Of a stretch of 22,253 nt of DNA, positions 8,085 to 14,290 are shown piece after piece. The stretch's first letter is position 1. Each line of letters opens with the position of its first letter. A program made the position numbers and the translations under genes. Origin of the DNA: a virus; IMG/VR virus record IMGVR_UViG_3300047121_000653, positions 1-22,253 of that record; one strand, written 5' to 3'. Under the pieces are notes generated by a model. That model worked only from the letters and a program-made list of their open reading frames with translations. It did no database searches and was not told the origin of the DNA.

Positions 8085-8294
8085 CTAGTTCGAATCAGAC
8101 CACCCGCAATCCCCGCACTCCCATTTGGTGCCGATTGCCGCGCCTCCCAATTCAGGGGGATCGTCGAACCAAGTGGCCTCCCATACCAACTTGCCGCAGT
8201 CCGGGCACACCTTGTCGCATGGATCCCAGTCACTGTCTTCCCAGTATGGATTTGCCTCGTCCTCCGGTCGATCTGATTGCTGTGGTTCGGTCAC
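8085..8294 (-). CDS. Small acidic zinc-ribbon protein (69 aa)
   Basis: GTG start at 8294, three bases after the upstream stop, with no good Shine-Dalgarno, so translation is probably coupled. The protein is acidic at the N-terminus (EDSDWDPCDK) and has two CxxC knuckles, CPDCGKL and CGDCGW, spaced by about 27 residues with WEATWFDDPPELGGA between. This is a rubredoxin-like or zinc-ribbon arrangement. Partner unknown. It is bracketed by the 29-bp repeat pair. Confidence 0.65.
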   Translation of the reverse strand: MTEPQQSDRPEDEANPYWEDSDWDPCDKVCPDCGKLVWEATWFDDPPELGGAAIGTKWECGDCGWSDSN

Positions 8295-8322
8295 TTGCTA
8301 AGACGCGCTATCGTTAGGTTTG
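8294..8322. repeat. 29-bp imperfect direct repeat, copy 2
   Basis: Partner of 8056-8084 (three mismatches). It contains the last codons and TAG of gene 8298-8582 and the first base of the GTG start of gene 8085-8294, so the two copies bracket gene 8085-8294. Confidence 0.6.
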
Positions 8323-8582
8323 GTGATGATTGGTACCGCCTGCAATTTGAGCAAGCCTACCTGCATCTCTAACACCGCTTTGGGGATGTATCGATCTTTC
8401 AAGTCAAGCTTGTAATTGAAAACCGAGTATGCATTTCGGAACACGAATCTGACCACCAGGTCATCATTGCAGGACCAATTAGCATACAGGCCCTCGCAGT
8501 GCGAAGCCTTGAAAGCCTCCCACCACTGTACAAACTCGCCAAGACAGGCAAAGGCTTGGGTGTCTTTGTCATCGGTTGTCAT
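8298..8582 (-). CDS. Hypothetical protein (94 aa)
   Basis: ATG at 8582 overlaps the upstream TGA (ATGA). Unrecognised. The protein is mixed alpha/beta with an aromatic N-terminal helix (EFVQWWEAFKASHC) and strand-like VVRFVFRNAYSVFNYKLDL. It has no membrane span or metal site. Its end (LLKLQAVPIITKPNDSAS) lies in repeat copy 2. Confidence 0.7.
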   Translation of the reverse strand: MTTDDKDTQAFACLGEFVQWWEAFKASHCEGLYANWSCNDDLVVRFVFRNAYSVFNYKLDLKDRYIPKAVLEMQVGLLKLQAVPIITKPNDSAS

Positions 8583-8953
8583 CGCAGTAGCTCCAATCGT
8601 CCTTTGCCGAGGATCTCTTTCACGGTGGCCTCTTTCCCGCTTCGGTGGTCTTTGACGAGCCCGCGCGAGAAGTTGTAGGTGCGAACCACGGTGTGGTCGT
8701 GAATCGCTACGTCGCGACGATCCTTGCGGACCTTGGCCTGTGCGTCGGCTTTGGCCTGGGCGATCCGCTTGTCCAGTTCGGCCAGGGCCATGCGGTACGA
8801 CGCTTCACGTGTCCGGCAGTCGGCGTAGGCCGAGATTCCAGACGCATGATCGGTGATCCGACAAGCCGACTCGATCTTGTTGCGGTTCTGGCCACCTGGG
8901 CCAGTTCCCCGCATGTACTCGATCGTCCGTCCGTTTCTGGTTGATTTGGTCAT
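8579..8953 (-). CDS. Stand-alone class I release-factor domain protein with GGQ motif
   Basis: This 124-residue protein carries the catalytic domain of class I peptide chain release factors without codon-recognition domains. RGTGPGGQNRNKIESACRI (residues 15-33) matches the R-S-S-G-P-G-G-Q-x-x-N-K-x-x-S-A-V-R-I signature; GGQ is at 20-22 and places a water in the ribosomal peptidyl transferase centre to free the nascent chain from tRNA. The C-terminal VRTYNFSRGLVKDHRSGKE resembles the end of bacterial RF domains (I-R-x-Y-x-x-x-x-x-x-V-x-D-H-R). ATG at 8953 overlaps the upstream stop by four bases. Relatives are ArfB/YaeJ, PrfH and mitochondrial rescue factors; a basic C-terminal ArfB-like tail is absent. 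It could rescue stalled ribosomes, or release peptides prematurely. Confidence 0.85.
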   Translation of the reverse strand: MTKSTRNGRTIEYMRGTGPGGQNRNKIESACRITDHASGISAYADCRTREASYRMALAELDKRIAQAKADAQAKVRKDRRDVAIHDHTVVRTYNFSRGLVKDHRSGKEATVKEILGKGRLELLR

Positions 8954-9126
8954 CGGTCAAACTCTATCTTCACTTCTAGGATTCCGCAGGCTAGCAGCAC
9001 TCCGAAGATCAGTATAGCGATCAGGGGAATCAGGAGCATCGGCCAGCATCCGTTGTTGGTCCGGGCCCGAGCTGCTTCGCGGGGGATCGCTCCGCCGCCG
9101 AGCAGCAGTCCGAGTAGTTTGAACAT
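8950..9126 (-). CDS. Small one-span membrane protein (58 aa)
   Basis: ATG at 9126, stop TGA at 8950-8952, overlapping the ATG of the GGQ gene (ATGA). The protein starts MFKLLGLLLGGG and has a strong hydrophobic segment CWPMLLIPLIAILIFGVLL followed by ACGILEVKIEFDR. One membrane span, possibly with a second short N-terminal hydrophobic helix. It fills what would otherwise be a gap of about 180 bases, and coupling at both ends supports it. The competing longer minus-strand frame at 8957-9202 is Arg/Ser-rich and reads as a shadow. Function unknown. Confidence 0.66.
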   Translation of the reverse strand: MFKLLGLLLGGGAIPREAARARTNNGCWPMLLIPLIAILIFGVLLACGILEVKIEFDR

Positions 9127-9134
9127 AGCTTGCC

Positions 9135-9554
9135 TCAGTTCGTGCTAGGTTTGATCCATCTGGTAATGATGCCGCACAAGCTCTGGTTGTTCTGGGCCAC
9201 AACGGCCCGGAGCTGGTCGAGCTCGGCGTCCTTGGCTTTCCTGGCCTTGCAATGCTCCGCGTTGATCTTCCACAATTCGTCGAAGTTCCTCACCAGATTC
9301 TTGTTGATGTCACGGAGCTGGTCGAGTTTGGTTTGTAAGGCTTTCTTGTCCCTGACGTGCTGCGCGAGGAATCGCGTCAGTTCGTCGTTGCTTTTCTGCA
9401 TGTGATTTTTAGTGTCACGCAGAAGCTCGACTTCGTCGCGAAGCTTTCGGGCTGCGTCGAAGATGGCCAGCAGGAGACCGGGATGCGTCTCCCATTTGCC
9501 GATGAGAGCCATTGCCTCATCGACACTCAATGGGTTGTCGTGGTCGGTGCTCAT
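9135..9554 (-). CDS. Coiled-coil protein (139 aa)
   Basis: I start it at the ATG at 9554, which overlaps the stop of the 29-residue upstream peptide (ATGA); the frame is open to 9620 but that part overlaps upstream coding. After MSTDHDNPLSVDEAMALIGKW comes a long run of heptads (residues about 40-120, including LRDEVELLRDTKNHMQKSN and LQTKLDQLRDINKNLV) typical of a parallel coiled coil. The C-terminus (CGIITRWIKPSTN) is short and aromatic. No enzyme motif. Structural or scaffold-like role possible. Confidence 0.68.
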   Translation of the reverse strand: MSTDHDNPLSVDEAMALIGKWETHPGLLLAIFDAARKLRDEVELLRDTKNHMQKSNDELTRFLAQHVRDKKALQTKLDQLRDINKNLVRNFDELWKINAEHCKARKAKDAELDQLRAVVAQNNQSLCGIITRWIKPSTN

Positions 9555-9640
9555 AGCGAGGGCCCTCGAAAGTCGTCGTCGCCGAGCGCAATGATGACGC
9601 AGAAAAACACTACGACGCAAACAGCAATGATTAGGTCCAT
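9551..9640 (-). CDS. 29-residue membrane peptide
   Basis: The ATG at 9640 overlaps the stop of gene 9640-11166 (TGATG) and its own stop overlaps the ATG of gene 9135-9554 (ATGA), so it is locked into a coupled series. The product begins MDLIIAVCVVVFFCVIIAL, a single membrane span, and ends with acidic GDDDFRGPSL. The longer open frame up to 9808 is antisense-like and Arg-rich and overlaps a real domain, so I reject that extension. Likely missed by gene callers because of its length. Confidence 0.55.
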   Translation of the reverse strand: MDLIIAVCVVVFFCVIIALGDDDFRGPSL

Positions 9641-11166
9641 CAGTTGCACCGGCTCCCGCAGCTTGCGTACCCGGCGATGTCCACCCAGTTGTCCCGTTTG
9701 CGTTGGTGCGTCTCGCGGGAGGTCTTCAGCAAGATCATCGCCAGTGCGACGTCTCGGGACTCGAATGTCACCCCGTCTTTGAGCTTGGAAAGGAACAATG
9801 CCGACCACATGCCAGCGGTCCGGCGGAAGTCCTGATCAGGAGGCCCGTATTGCGATTGACGACTGCCACGCGTGATCCGGGATGCTTCGGCCAGGATGTC
9901 CTCGTCGTCCTCGTCGTCGTCGTCTTGCTCGGCGGCGGTAGGGTATGGGACTTCGACCTCTAGGTGATAGTCGCGAAGCTGCATGGCCAGGCCTGCGAGC
10001 CCCATCCACTGGCCAAGATAGGTGATTCGATCTTGGTCGTCGATTCGCACATCTCGCACCCGCTTGTTGAGCCAAATGGCCAGGGTCAGCTCGGCCACAG
10101 CTCCATTGCTGTTCTCCCAGCCTGGAAGCAGGACAATCTCGTCGCACCGCAGGACGGCCTCGAGGCACCGACGCACGGTCTTGGCGAAGTCCATGCTTTT
10201 GGGAAAGGTGCAAGCGTCACGATTCGCATGCGATGGATTTGCGTACGGATCGAAACCATCGTGCTTGCGATCCTCGTCCGCTGGGCTGATGACTTCGTTG
10301 CCGGCGTCGCGCAGCTCTTTGGCGACGCGATCGAAAAGCGGGTAGTTGAACCAAGCGATCCCTCGCATCGGCCCAGCGATGTACAGGACTCGCTTGCGTT
10401 GGATTGGCTCGGTAATCGGCTCCGCGTCTGTATCGTACGCATTCGGTACCGTGTATCCGATCGTGATCTTTTCGTTCTGCATGTTCGCGAAATCTGTTTC
10501 GGGAACATCTAGCTTTTGCTGTGTTTCCGTTGGTCCGTCCATGACCATTTTGCTGGCGTCAGCAGAATGGTTGTCGAGCAAACTGTTCGGAGTTTCCGAA
10601 GGGTTCGAACTGTCCGAGATTTCCGGATCGTTGGATGCAAAGACATCGCTTAGCTTCTTTGGCCAGTCCGAAAGCGTTCGCCCAACGTTGCGATGAGAAA
10701 TCGTAACGATTGCATTTCCAGCGAGCGCAGCAATGTCGCATGAGTAAATCGTCGAATCCCATGCTTTCAGCACGCCATCAACATACAAGGCCTCGTCTCC
10801 GCTGTCGTCAGTCACGGCAACAATTTGCTTGACTCTCTCGTAAGTGTCAGCGATTTCCTCAGTTGTTAAGGATTCCTTGATAACTGGTTCGGGCTCGACG
10901 GCAACTGTCAAGGATTCCTTAACAGTTGGTTCAAGCTCAAAGGCAACGGTTTTGACGATCGGCTTTTCGACCTCCGAGACCATCTGGACACCCATCTGTG
11001 AAAGGTCCGGTGGACGGTCGATCGAACCGATCTCCACTAGCGATCCATCCACCGTGTATTGCCTCCCTCCGATCAAAGTATCTACTTGAGCCTGTAAAAG
11101 CTTGCCAACAACATGCGGGTCAAAGTGCTTTGCTGCATGAATCACCCGCCATTTAAAATCCTTCAC
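9640..11166 (-). CDS. Fusion of DUF4406 (deoxyribosyltransferase-like) and DUF6378-like domains
   Basis: GTG at 11166 is fixed by AGGAGG eight bases upstream. The 508-residue chain has an unrecognised N-terminal half with a 14-residue duplication (VKESLT ... VIKESLT, about 82-101). Then comes a DUF4406-type Rossmann domain at 259-372: VLYIAGPMRGI, NYPLFDRVAKELRDAGNEVISP, CDEIVLLPGWENSNGA and AELTLAIWL. These fit the nucleoside 2-deoxyribosyltransferase-like family. An acidic linker follows (414-423, DDDDEDDED), then a DUF6378-type helical domain at 424-504 (RQSQYGPPDQDF, DVALAMILLKTSRE, RDNWVDIAGY), probably related to MazG-like NTP pyrophosphohydrolases. Role: modified nucleotide pool or nucleotide-signal turnover. 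Function of both domains together is inferred. Confidence 0.8.
   Translation of the reverse strand: MKDFKWRVIHAAKHFDPHVVGKLLQAQVDTLIGGRQYTVDGSLVEIGSIDRPPDLSQMGVQMVSEVEKPIVKTVAFELEPTVKESLTVAVEPEPVIKESLTTEEIADTYERVKQIVAVTDDSGDEALYVDGVLKAWDSTIYSCDIAALAGNAIVTISHRNVGRTLSDWPKKLSDVFASNDPEISDSSNPSETPNSLLDNHSADASKMVMDGPTETQQKLDVPETDFANMQNEKITIGYTVPNAYDTDAEPITEPIQRKRVLYIAGPMRGIAWFNYPLFDRVAKELRDAGNEVISPADEDRKHDGFDPYANPSHANRDACTFPKSMDFAKTVRRCLEAVLRCDEIVLLPGWENSNGAVAELTLAIWLNKRVRDVRIDDQDRITYLGQWMGLAGLAMQLRDYHLEVEVPYPTAAEQDDDDEDDEDILAEASRITRGSRQSQYGPPDQDFRRTAGMWSALFLSKLKDGVTFESRDVALAMILLKTSRETHQRKRDNWVDIAGYASCGSRCN
10861..10927. repeat. Two 25-bp palindrome-like repeats inside gene 9640-11166
   Basis: 10861-10885 and 10903-10927 share the palindromic core AAGGATTCCTT with nearly matching flanks, 42 bp apart. 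In protein they encode the 14-residue duplication around KESLT. The same 11-base core also occurs at 2-12. They may only reflect an in-frame duplication, or they may be protein-binding or RNA hairpin sites. Confidence 0.55.
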
Positions 11167-11202
11167 TCTCTCATCCTCCTAAGAAAAACCACCCGAAATT
11201 CC

Positions 11203-11835
11203 TTACGCTGCTCCCCTGCGGATCAGCGGGGACAGGTATGACACGCCGTCGATAATTGGGATTTGAAGATTCAAATGCCCGAGTCCCTTCTGCACCAACT
11301 GGATTCCGTAACCGTTGACCCAGTCGGTCAAGTTTTGATGCATGTAGAAGGGCTGGAGCTGGCACAGGCAACCGGGGTTCCATGCTCCGATCGGGCCCGA
11401 GGCGACGGTTCGTTTGGTCGCCATGTCCATCCGGTGGGTATGGCCGAACCAGATGTTCGAGTTGTACTTGGCCAAGTGCGCGGCCGCTGCGGCCTTGGAT
11501 GTGAATTGTCCGTGGGTGAAGTAGCAATTATCCCGCAGGATCGTACCGGGGACATGGCACCCGTCGTACCACTGACCCTGCTTGTAGATGGGGATCTTTC
11601 GCTTGTCGAGCTGCAACACCGTCTCGGTCGAGAACAACGTGTTGAGCATCTTGACGTCGCCTCGGGATCCTTTGCCCGTTCGCAGTGCGTCGGTGACGAT
11701 CCACTTCTCGATGCGTCGCTCGTGGTTTCCCTCGAGGTACTCGATCGTCGCTTGTGGTGCTGCCGACTGCAGCGCATCCAGGAACTGGTTCGTTGCCGCG
11801 CAGTCGTCCTCGAAAGTGTAGTCGGTCTCGGCCAC
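11203..11835 (-). CDS. Metallophosphoesterase, C-terminal part after an in-frame TGA
   Basis: This frame continues, without frameshift, the gene at 11842-12216 after a single TGA (11842-11844). If translated alone it could begin at GTG 11835, but no good Shine-Dalgarno precedes it. It carries the remaining calcineurin-type motifs: YLEGNHERRIEKW (motif III, G-N-H-E), FTHGQF (H of motif IV) and WFGHTHRMDM (motif V, G-H-T-H). Alone it lacks the two N-terminal metal-binding motifs and should be inactive. After the last motif come about 60 residues of unknown role. The full product would be about 337 residues, a normal length for phage members of this phosphatase/nuclease family. Confidence 0.75.
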   Translation of the reverse strand: MAETDYTFEDDCAATNQFLDALQSAAPQATIEYLEGNHERRIEKWIVTDALRTGKGSRGDVKMLNTLFSTETVLQLDKRKIPIYKQGQWYDGCHVPGTILRDNCYFTHGQFTSKAAAAAHLAKYNSNIWFGHTHRMDMATKRTVASGPIGAWNPGCLCQLQPFYMHQNLTDWVNGYGIQLVQKGLGHLNLQIPIIDGVSYLSPLIRRGAA

Positions 11836-11841
11836 GTAGCC

Positions 11842-12216
11842 TCAGGTGTGGTGCTCGGCCAGGAAGCCACCGCAGTCGAGATGATCACCCAGGAGGATGA
11901 TCGAACTGGGCTTGAGCATCGCGATGTCCGCAAGCATCGCCGACGCTGCCGACTGATCAACGAAGCATCCATGGGAATCGGGGACGATCACTCGCAGTGT
12001 GACACCGCCCTTGGAGCTTTTGGCTTTGCGCGTCAGGTTCAATTTCACCGACGAGCTTCGCAATCGATCGAGGGTCTGCTCGAGCAGCTCTCGTGCCGAC
12101 CGCTCTCGCTTGAGTGCAACCTCGAGCTGCTTGAGCTGTGCTCTGGCGGTCAGTAGCTCTTGGGACTCGGTCGCCTCGTTGCGGGTCCAAGCTTTGATCT
12201 GTTTTTTGAGGCTCAT
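11842..12216 (-). CDS. Metallophosphoesterase, N-terminal part, ends at in-frame TGA
   Basis: ATG at 12216 overlaps the upstream TGA (ATGA) and has GAGG seven bases before it. Residues 1-60 are a basic, helical, coiled-coil-like region (LKQLEVALKRERSARELLEQ), then calcineurin-type motif I (VIVPDSHG, D80-H82) and motif II (IILLGDHLDCGG, G110-D114). After EHHT the frame meets TGA at 11844 and then continues in frame as GYVAETDYTFEDD. The expected residue at this place in a typical member is Trp or similar, and TGG to TGA is one base change. So this is a nonsense mutation, a sequencing error or a readthrough site. The catalytic site needs both halves. Confidence 0.75.
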   Translation of the reverse strand: MSLKKQIKAWTRNEATESQELLTARAQLKQLEVALKRERSARELLEQTLDRLRSSSVKLNLTRKAKSSKGGVTLRVIVPDSHGCFVDQSAASAMLADIAMLKPSSIILLGDHLDCGGFLAEHHT

Positions 12217-12506
12217 GAAGCGACCTCGTTCAGCCAGGTGTCGAAACCGAATCGACCCACCTTGCAGACTCTCGCATTCACAAATCGGAGAAGGTCCGCT
12301 TTGCCCGGGAACAGGTCTCGCGACTCGCCGCCCTTGTGCCAGTCGATGCAAAGCGTCTTGAGCTCTCCGGCCTTTTTAGGCTCGTTGGCTTCCAGGACCT
12401 GAAACCAAGTCTGCATGCCCTTCTTTCGTTGGTACTGCGTCGCCGACTGGCGAGCTTCCTGCAGGAGGCTGTTCGGTTTCGGGCTGGTCTTTTTGCTGGC
12501 TGGCAT
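12213..12506 (-). CDS. Hypothetical basic protein (97 aa)
   Basis: Two adjacent ATG codons (12509 and 12506) follow GGAGG; the second gives the better spacing. The N-terminus MPASKKTSPKPN is basic and disordered-looking. Then follows a helical part (LLQEARQSATQYQRKKGMQTWFQVLE) and CIDWHKGGESRDLFPGKADLLRFVNARV with a final GFDTWLNEVAS. The pattern W-H-x(12)-K-x-D-L-x-x-x-V-N recurs in small phage proteins near replication genes, but I cannot name a family. Its stop overlaps the next ATG by four bases. DNA binding is a guess from charge. Confidence 0.65.
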   Translation of the reverse strand: MPASKKTSPKPNSLLQEARQSATQYQRKKGMQTWFQVLEANEPKKAGELKTLCIDWHKGGESRDLFPGKADLLRFVNARVCKVGRFGFDTWLNEVAS

Positions 12507-12528
12507 CATGCCTCCATGGGTTGAAAAG

Positions 12529-13431
12529 TTATGCGACCTCGGCGGCCATCTGCGGAGCGACGTTCGCACCGGGTTTGGCTGGTGGGGGTGGTGGCGGTGG
12601 GACTTGCAGCTTGAGCTCGTCCCAGCTCTCGCCCCTGGCTTGGCACATGCGAACCATCACCATGCCGAGGTAACCTTTGGGTTTGTCGACCTGGTGCTCT
12701 CGGCAACGTGCCAATGCGTCCAGCAGGCCTGCTTTGTCGAAGTCGGTGCCGACCCAGGCGATCCGCCAGATCTCGTCGCGACTCAGGCCCAGCCGGATCC
12801 CGCGAGCTTGCATTTCGCTCATGCTCGCTGCGGTTTCCCGAACCGATTCCCGAAATTCCAAACCCGCCGACGTCCAATCGATCGAACGACGGGTCTTGTC
12901 TGGTCCGGTTAGGTTGGGTCCTGTCCTGTCCTGTTCGGTACGGTCCGGTCGTGTGCTCGGGGGATTCCCCTGAGGCGTCGGGGGGTTGTCGGGGGATTCC
13001 CCCGAAGTGCTAGAATCCCTGAGTTTTTCCGCTTGGTCCGCAATCTCCTGAGCGATCTCACCCGCTGGGACAGCCTCAAGCCATCCGATGTCCTCACGTG
13101 AGGCCCAAGCGAACAAGTCCCGGAAAACGGACTCGGCAAAACCAGTGATCCTGGCAACGTGGGAGATCTTCAGGGGAATCCCCCGACTGTTCCCCAGCGT
13201 CCCCCTGACATGGCAGGAGGCCGCATAGGCACAAAGGGCGCACCACGCGCCATAGATCGCTGGAGCTCGTTCGGCGTCGAAGTCCTCCAGCATGGCTTGG
13301 TAGCCGGTCGACGAAAAGCCGACTGGCATGGCGATCCAAGTGAGCTGCTTCAACTTGCGAGATTCCGCTCGCTCGAATGTCTCGGTCCACTTGGCGATTC
13401 GGTAGACGGTCCCAGTCCCGGAGCTATCCAT
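12529..13431 (-). CDS. Phage replication protein, Lin1244/replisome-organiser type
   Basis: ATG at 13431 overlaps the upstream gene by eight bases; GGAGG lies about ten bases upstream. Residues 10-120 match the N-terminal domain of phage replication initiators: WTETFERAESRKLKQLTWIAMP, STGYQAML, YGAWCALCAYAASCHVRGTL, then a HTH-like HVARITGFAESVFRDLFAWAS ending IGWLE. These bind the origin and help load the helicase. A Pro/Thr/Asp/Arg-rich linker (about 140-185, with DRTEQDRTGP) is encoded by tandem short DNA repeats and by palindromes, suggesting the origin lies within the gene as in lambda O. A second helical domain (200-260, DEIWRIAWVGTDFDKAGLLDAL) and a PPPPPPP tract follow. Confidence 0.82.
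   Translation of the reverse strand: MDSSGTGTVYRIAKWTETFERAESRKLKQLTWIAMPVGFSSTGYQAMLEDFDAERAPAIYGAWCALCAYAASCHVRGTLGNSRGIPLKISHVARITGFAESVFRDLFAWASREDIGWLEAVPAGEIAQEIADQAEKLRDSSTSGESPDNPPTPQGNPPSTRPDRTEQDRTGPNLTGPDKTRRSIDWTSAGLEFRESVRETAASMSEMQARGIRLGLSRDEIWRIAWVGTDFDKAGLLDALARCREHQVDKPKGYLGMVMVRMCQARGESWDELKLQVPPPPPPPAKPGANVAPQMAAEVA
12900..12955. repeat. Short tandem repeats in the linker of the replication gene
   Basis: Units of the form CGGTCCGGT and TCCTGTCCTG recur in this stretch, coding on the minus strand for the DRTG-type linker. Low-complexity linkers of this type often hold iterons when the replication origin is inside the initiator gene. Next to the palindromes at 12958-13004. 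Confidence 0.5.
12958..13185. repeat. Three 15-bp GGGGATTCCCC palindromes, candidate origin iterons
   Basis: Copy a (12958-12972, CGGGGGATTCCCCTG), copy b (12990-13004, a perfect 15-base palindrome CGGGGGA-T-TCCCCCG) and copy c (13171-13185). Copy c is exactly the reverse complement of copy a; copy b differs from a at one position. Copies a and b are 32 bp apart, about three helical turns. All are inside the putative initiator gene, so I read them as candidate binding sites of its product. Confidence 0.6.
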
Positions 13432-13633
13432 TCGTCAGGATCCTCCAGGCCTCGAAGCTTGCGAGCACGATCACGAACAACACGGCCACGACTGACGCGC
13501 AGGCCAGGAAGGCCGCTTCGGGGGTGAGCTGTGGAAGCGATTCCCCGGCGAGGTCGTCTTGCCAGTCGTGTTTGTCGTTGTCGAAGCTGTCGTCGTCGTG
13601 ATCCATGCCGGAAAGTTCTAGTTCGTTGTACAT
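13424..13633 (-). CDS. Small acidic one-span membrane protein (69 aa)
   Basis: I place the start at the ATG at 13633 (MYNELELSGMDHDDD), eight bases after AAAGGG; the open frame runs further but overlaps the end of the upstream gene. The N-terminal 35 residues are very acidic (DHDDDSFDNDKHDWQDD). A C-terminal span AAFLACASVVAVLFVIVLA is followed by SFEAWRILTNG. This is a tail-anchored-type arrangement, predicted with an acidic domain on one side of the inner membrane. Function unknown. Confidence 0.65.
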   Translation of the reverse strand: MYNELELSGMDHDDDSFDNDKHDWQDDLAGESLPQLTPEAAFLACASVVAVLFVIVLASFEAWRILTNG

Positions 13634-13667
13634 CGTTTCTGCCCTTTCGATGGTTACAATCGGACGG

Positions 13668-13994
13668 TTAAAAGCTTTCTGGGACATCATGCGAACCAAG
13701 ATCCGCACGCAGCCTCCCAGAGAAATCCTTCCACCGGTCCGCAAAGTCGCGGGAAGGCACGTTAAGCTCCCGCGTTGCTTGACTCAGGCCAGGGGTGTCG
13801 ACCCAATCGGTGATTTCGGCCCGGAGCTCACGTTGAGCCGCCGGGAGGAAATTCGCGTAGGTCTTCAATGCCGCGACCGCTGCTGGATCGCGGATGGTTC
13901 CGTCGCTGTTGAACGGTCGGAGGACAAAGCACCCCGAGTCGAGCGGCTGCTCGTCGGGAGTGCGTACGTGGTATTTGGTGTAGAGCTGGTTCAT
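13668..13994 (-). CDS. Conserved phage protein of the MNQLYTKYHV type (108 aa)
   Basis: The ATG at 13994 (MNQLYTKYHVRTPDEQP) is fixed by AGGG eight bases upstream and by similarity to a widespread phage protein that begins this way and continues DxxxFVLRP ... A-A-x-x-A-L-x-T-Y-A. Here these are CFVLRPFNSDG and AVAALKTYANFLPAAQREL. The function of that group is unknown to me. The last 35 residues (LSQATRELNVPSRDFADRWKDFSGRL) add a helical tail. It starts two bases after the upstream stop. Confidence 0.78.
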   Translation of the reverse strand: MNQLYTKYHVRTPDEQPLDSGCFVLRPFNSDGTIRDPAAVAALKTYANFLPAAQRELRAEITDWVDTPGLSQATRELNVPSRDFADRWKDFSGRLRADLGSHDVPESF

Positions 13995-13996
13995 GT

Positions 13997-14290
13997 CTAA
14001 ATCCCTGCCTTTGCTGCGCATGGCTTGCACAAAGCTAGGCCGTCTGGAATGCAAACGGTCGAAGATCCGCAAGTCATGCAAGGTGAAATGTCGTAGCCGC
14101 TGCGCTCGATTGCCGCGACGAGCGAGAGGGCAACCTCCAGAGCTGCAACAGTCCGGTCCCCTACTCTCTTTCGAACTAGATTTAGTTCGTCTCGATCTGG
14201 AACAGCCTGAGAAAATCCACCGCTTCCGAGCGGAAGATCATCCGGAAGCAAAACCCCGTAGATCGGCCCTTTGTTTTGGTCTTGGCTCAC
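13997..14290 (-). CDS. Small protein with C-terminal zinc ribbon (97 aa)
   Basis: GTG at 14290 overlaps the upstream stop (GTGA). The first 60 residues hold a helix VGDRTVAALEVALSLVAAIE. The C-terminus has two knuckles, CMTCGSSTVC and CKPCAAKAG, giving a C-x2-C ... C-x2-C metal site as in many small phage zinc proteins. Substrate or partner unknown. Confidence 0.68.
   Translation of the reverse strand: MSQDQNKGPIYGVLLPDDLPLGSGGFSQAVPDRDELNLVRKRVGDRTVAALEVALSLVAAIERSGYDISPCMTCGSSTVCIPDGLALCKPCAAKAGI

Noticed and set aside
9551-9808. 85-codon minus-strand frame as the full membrane gene
   Set aside because: Its first 56 codons overlap the DUF6378-like domain and are Arg/Pro-rich; only the 29-codon end with the membrane span and coupled ATG is credible.
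11842-11844. TGA recoded to tryptophan throughout the element
   Set aside because: Many genes here end in TGA with tight ATGA or TGATG overlaps, so TGA works as a stop in general; only a local event is possible.
11263-12156. Plus-strand open frame of 297 codons
   Set aside because: Antisense to the metallophosphoesterase, whose catalytic motifs are clear on the minus strand.
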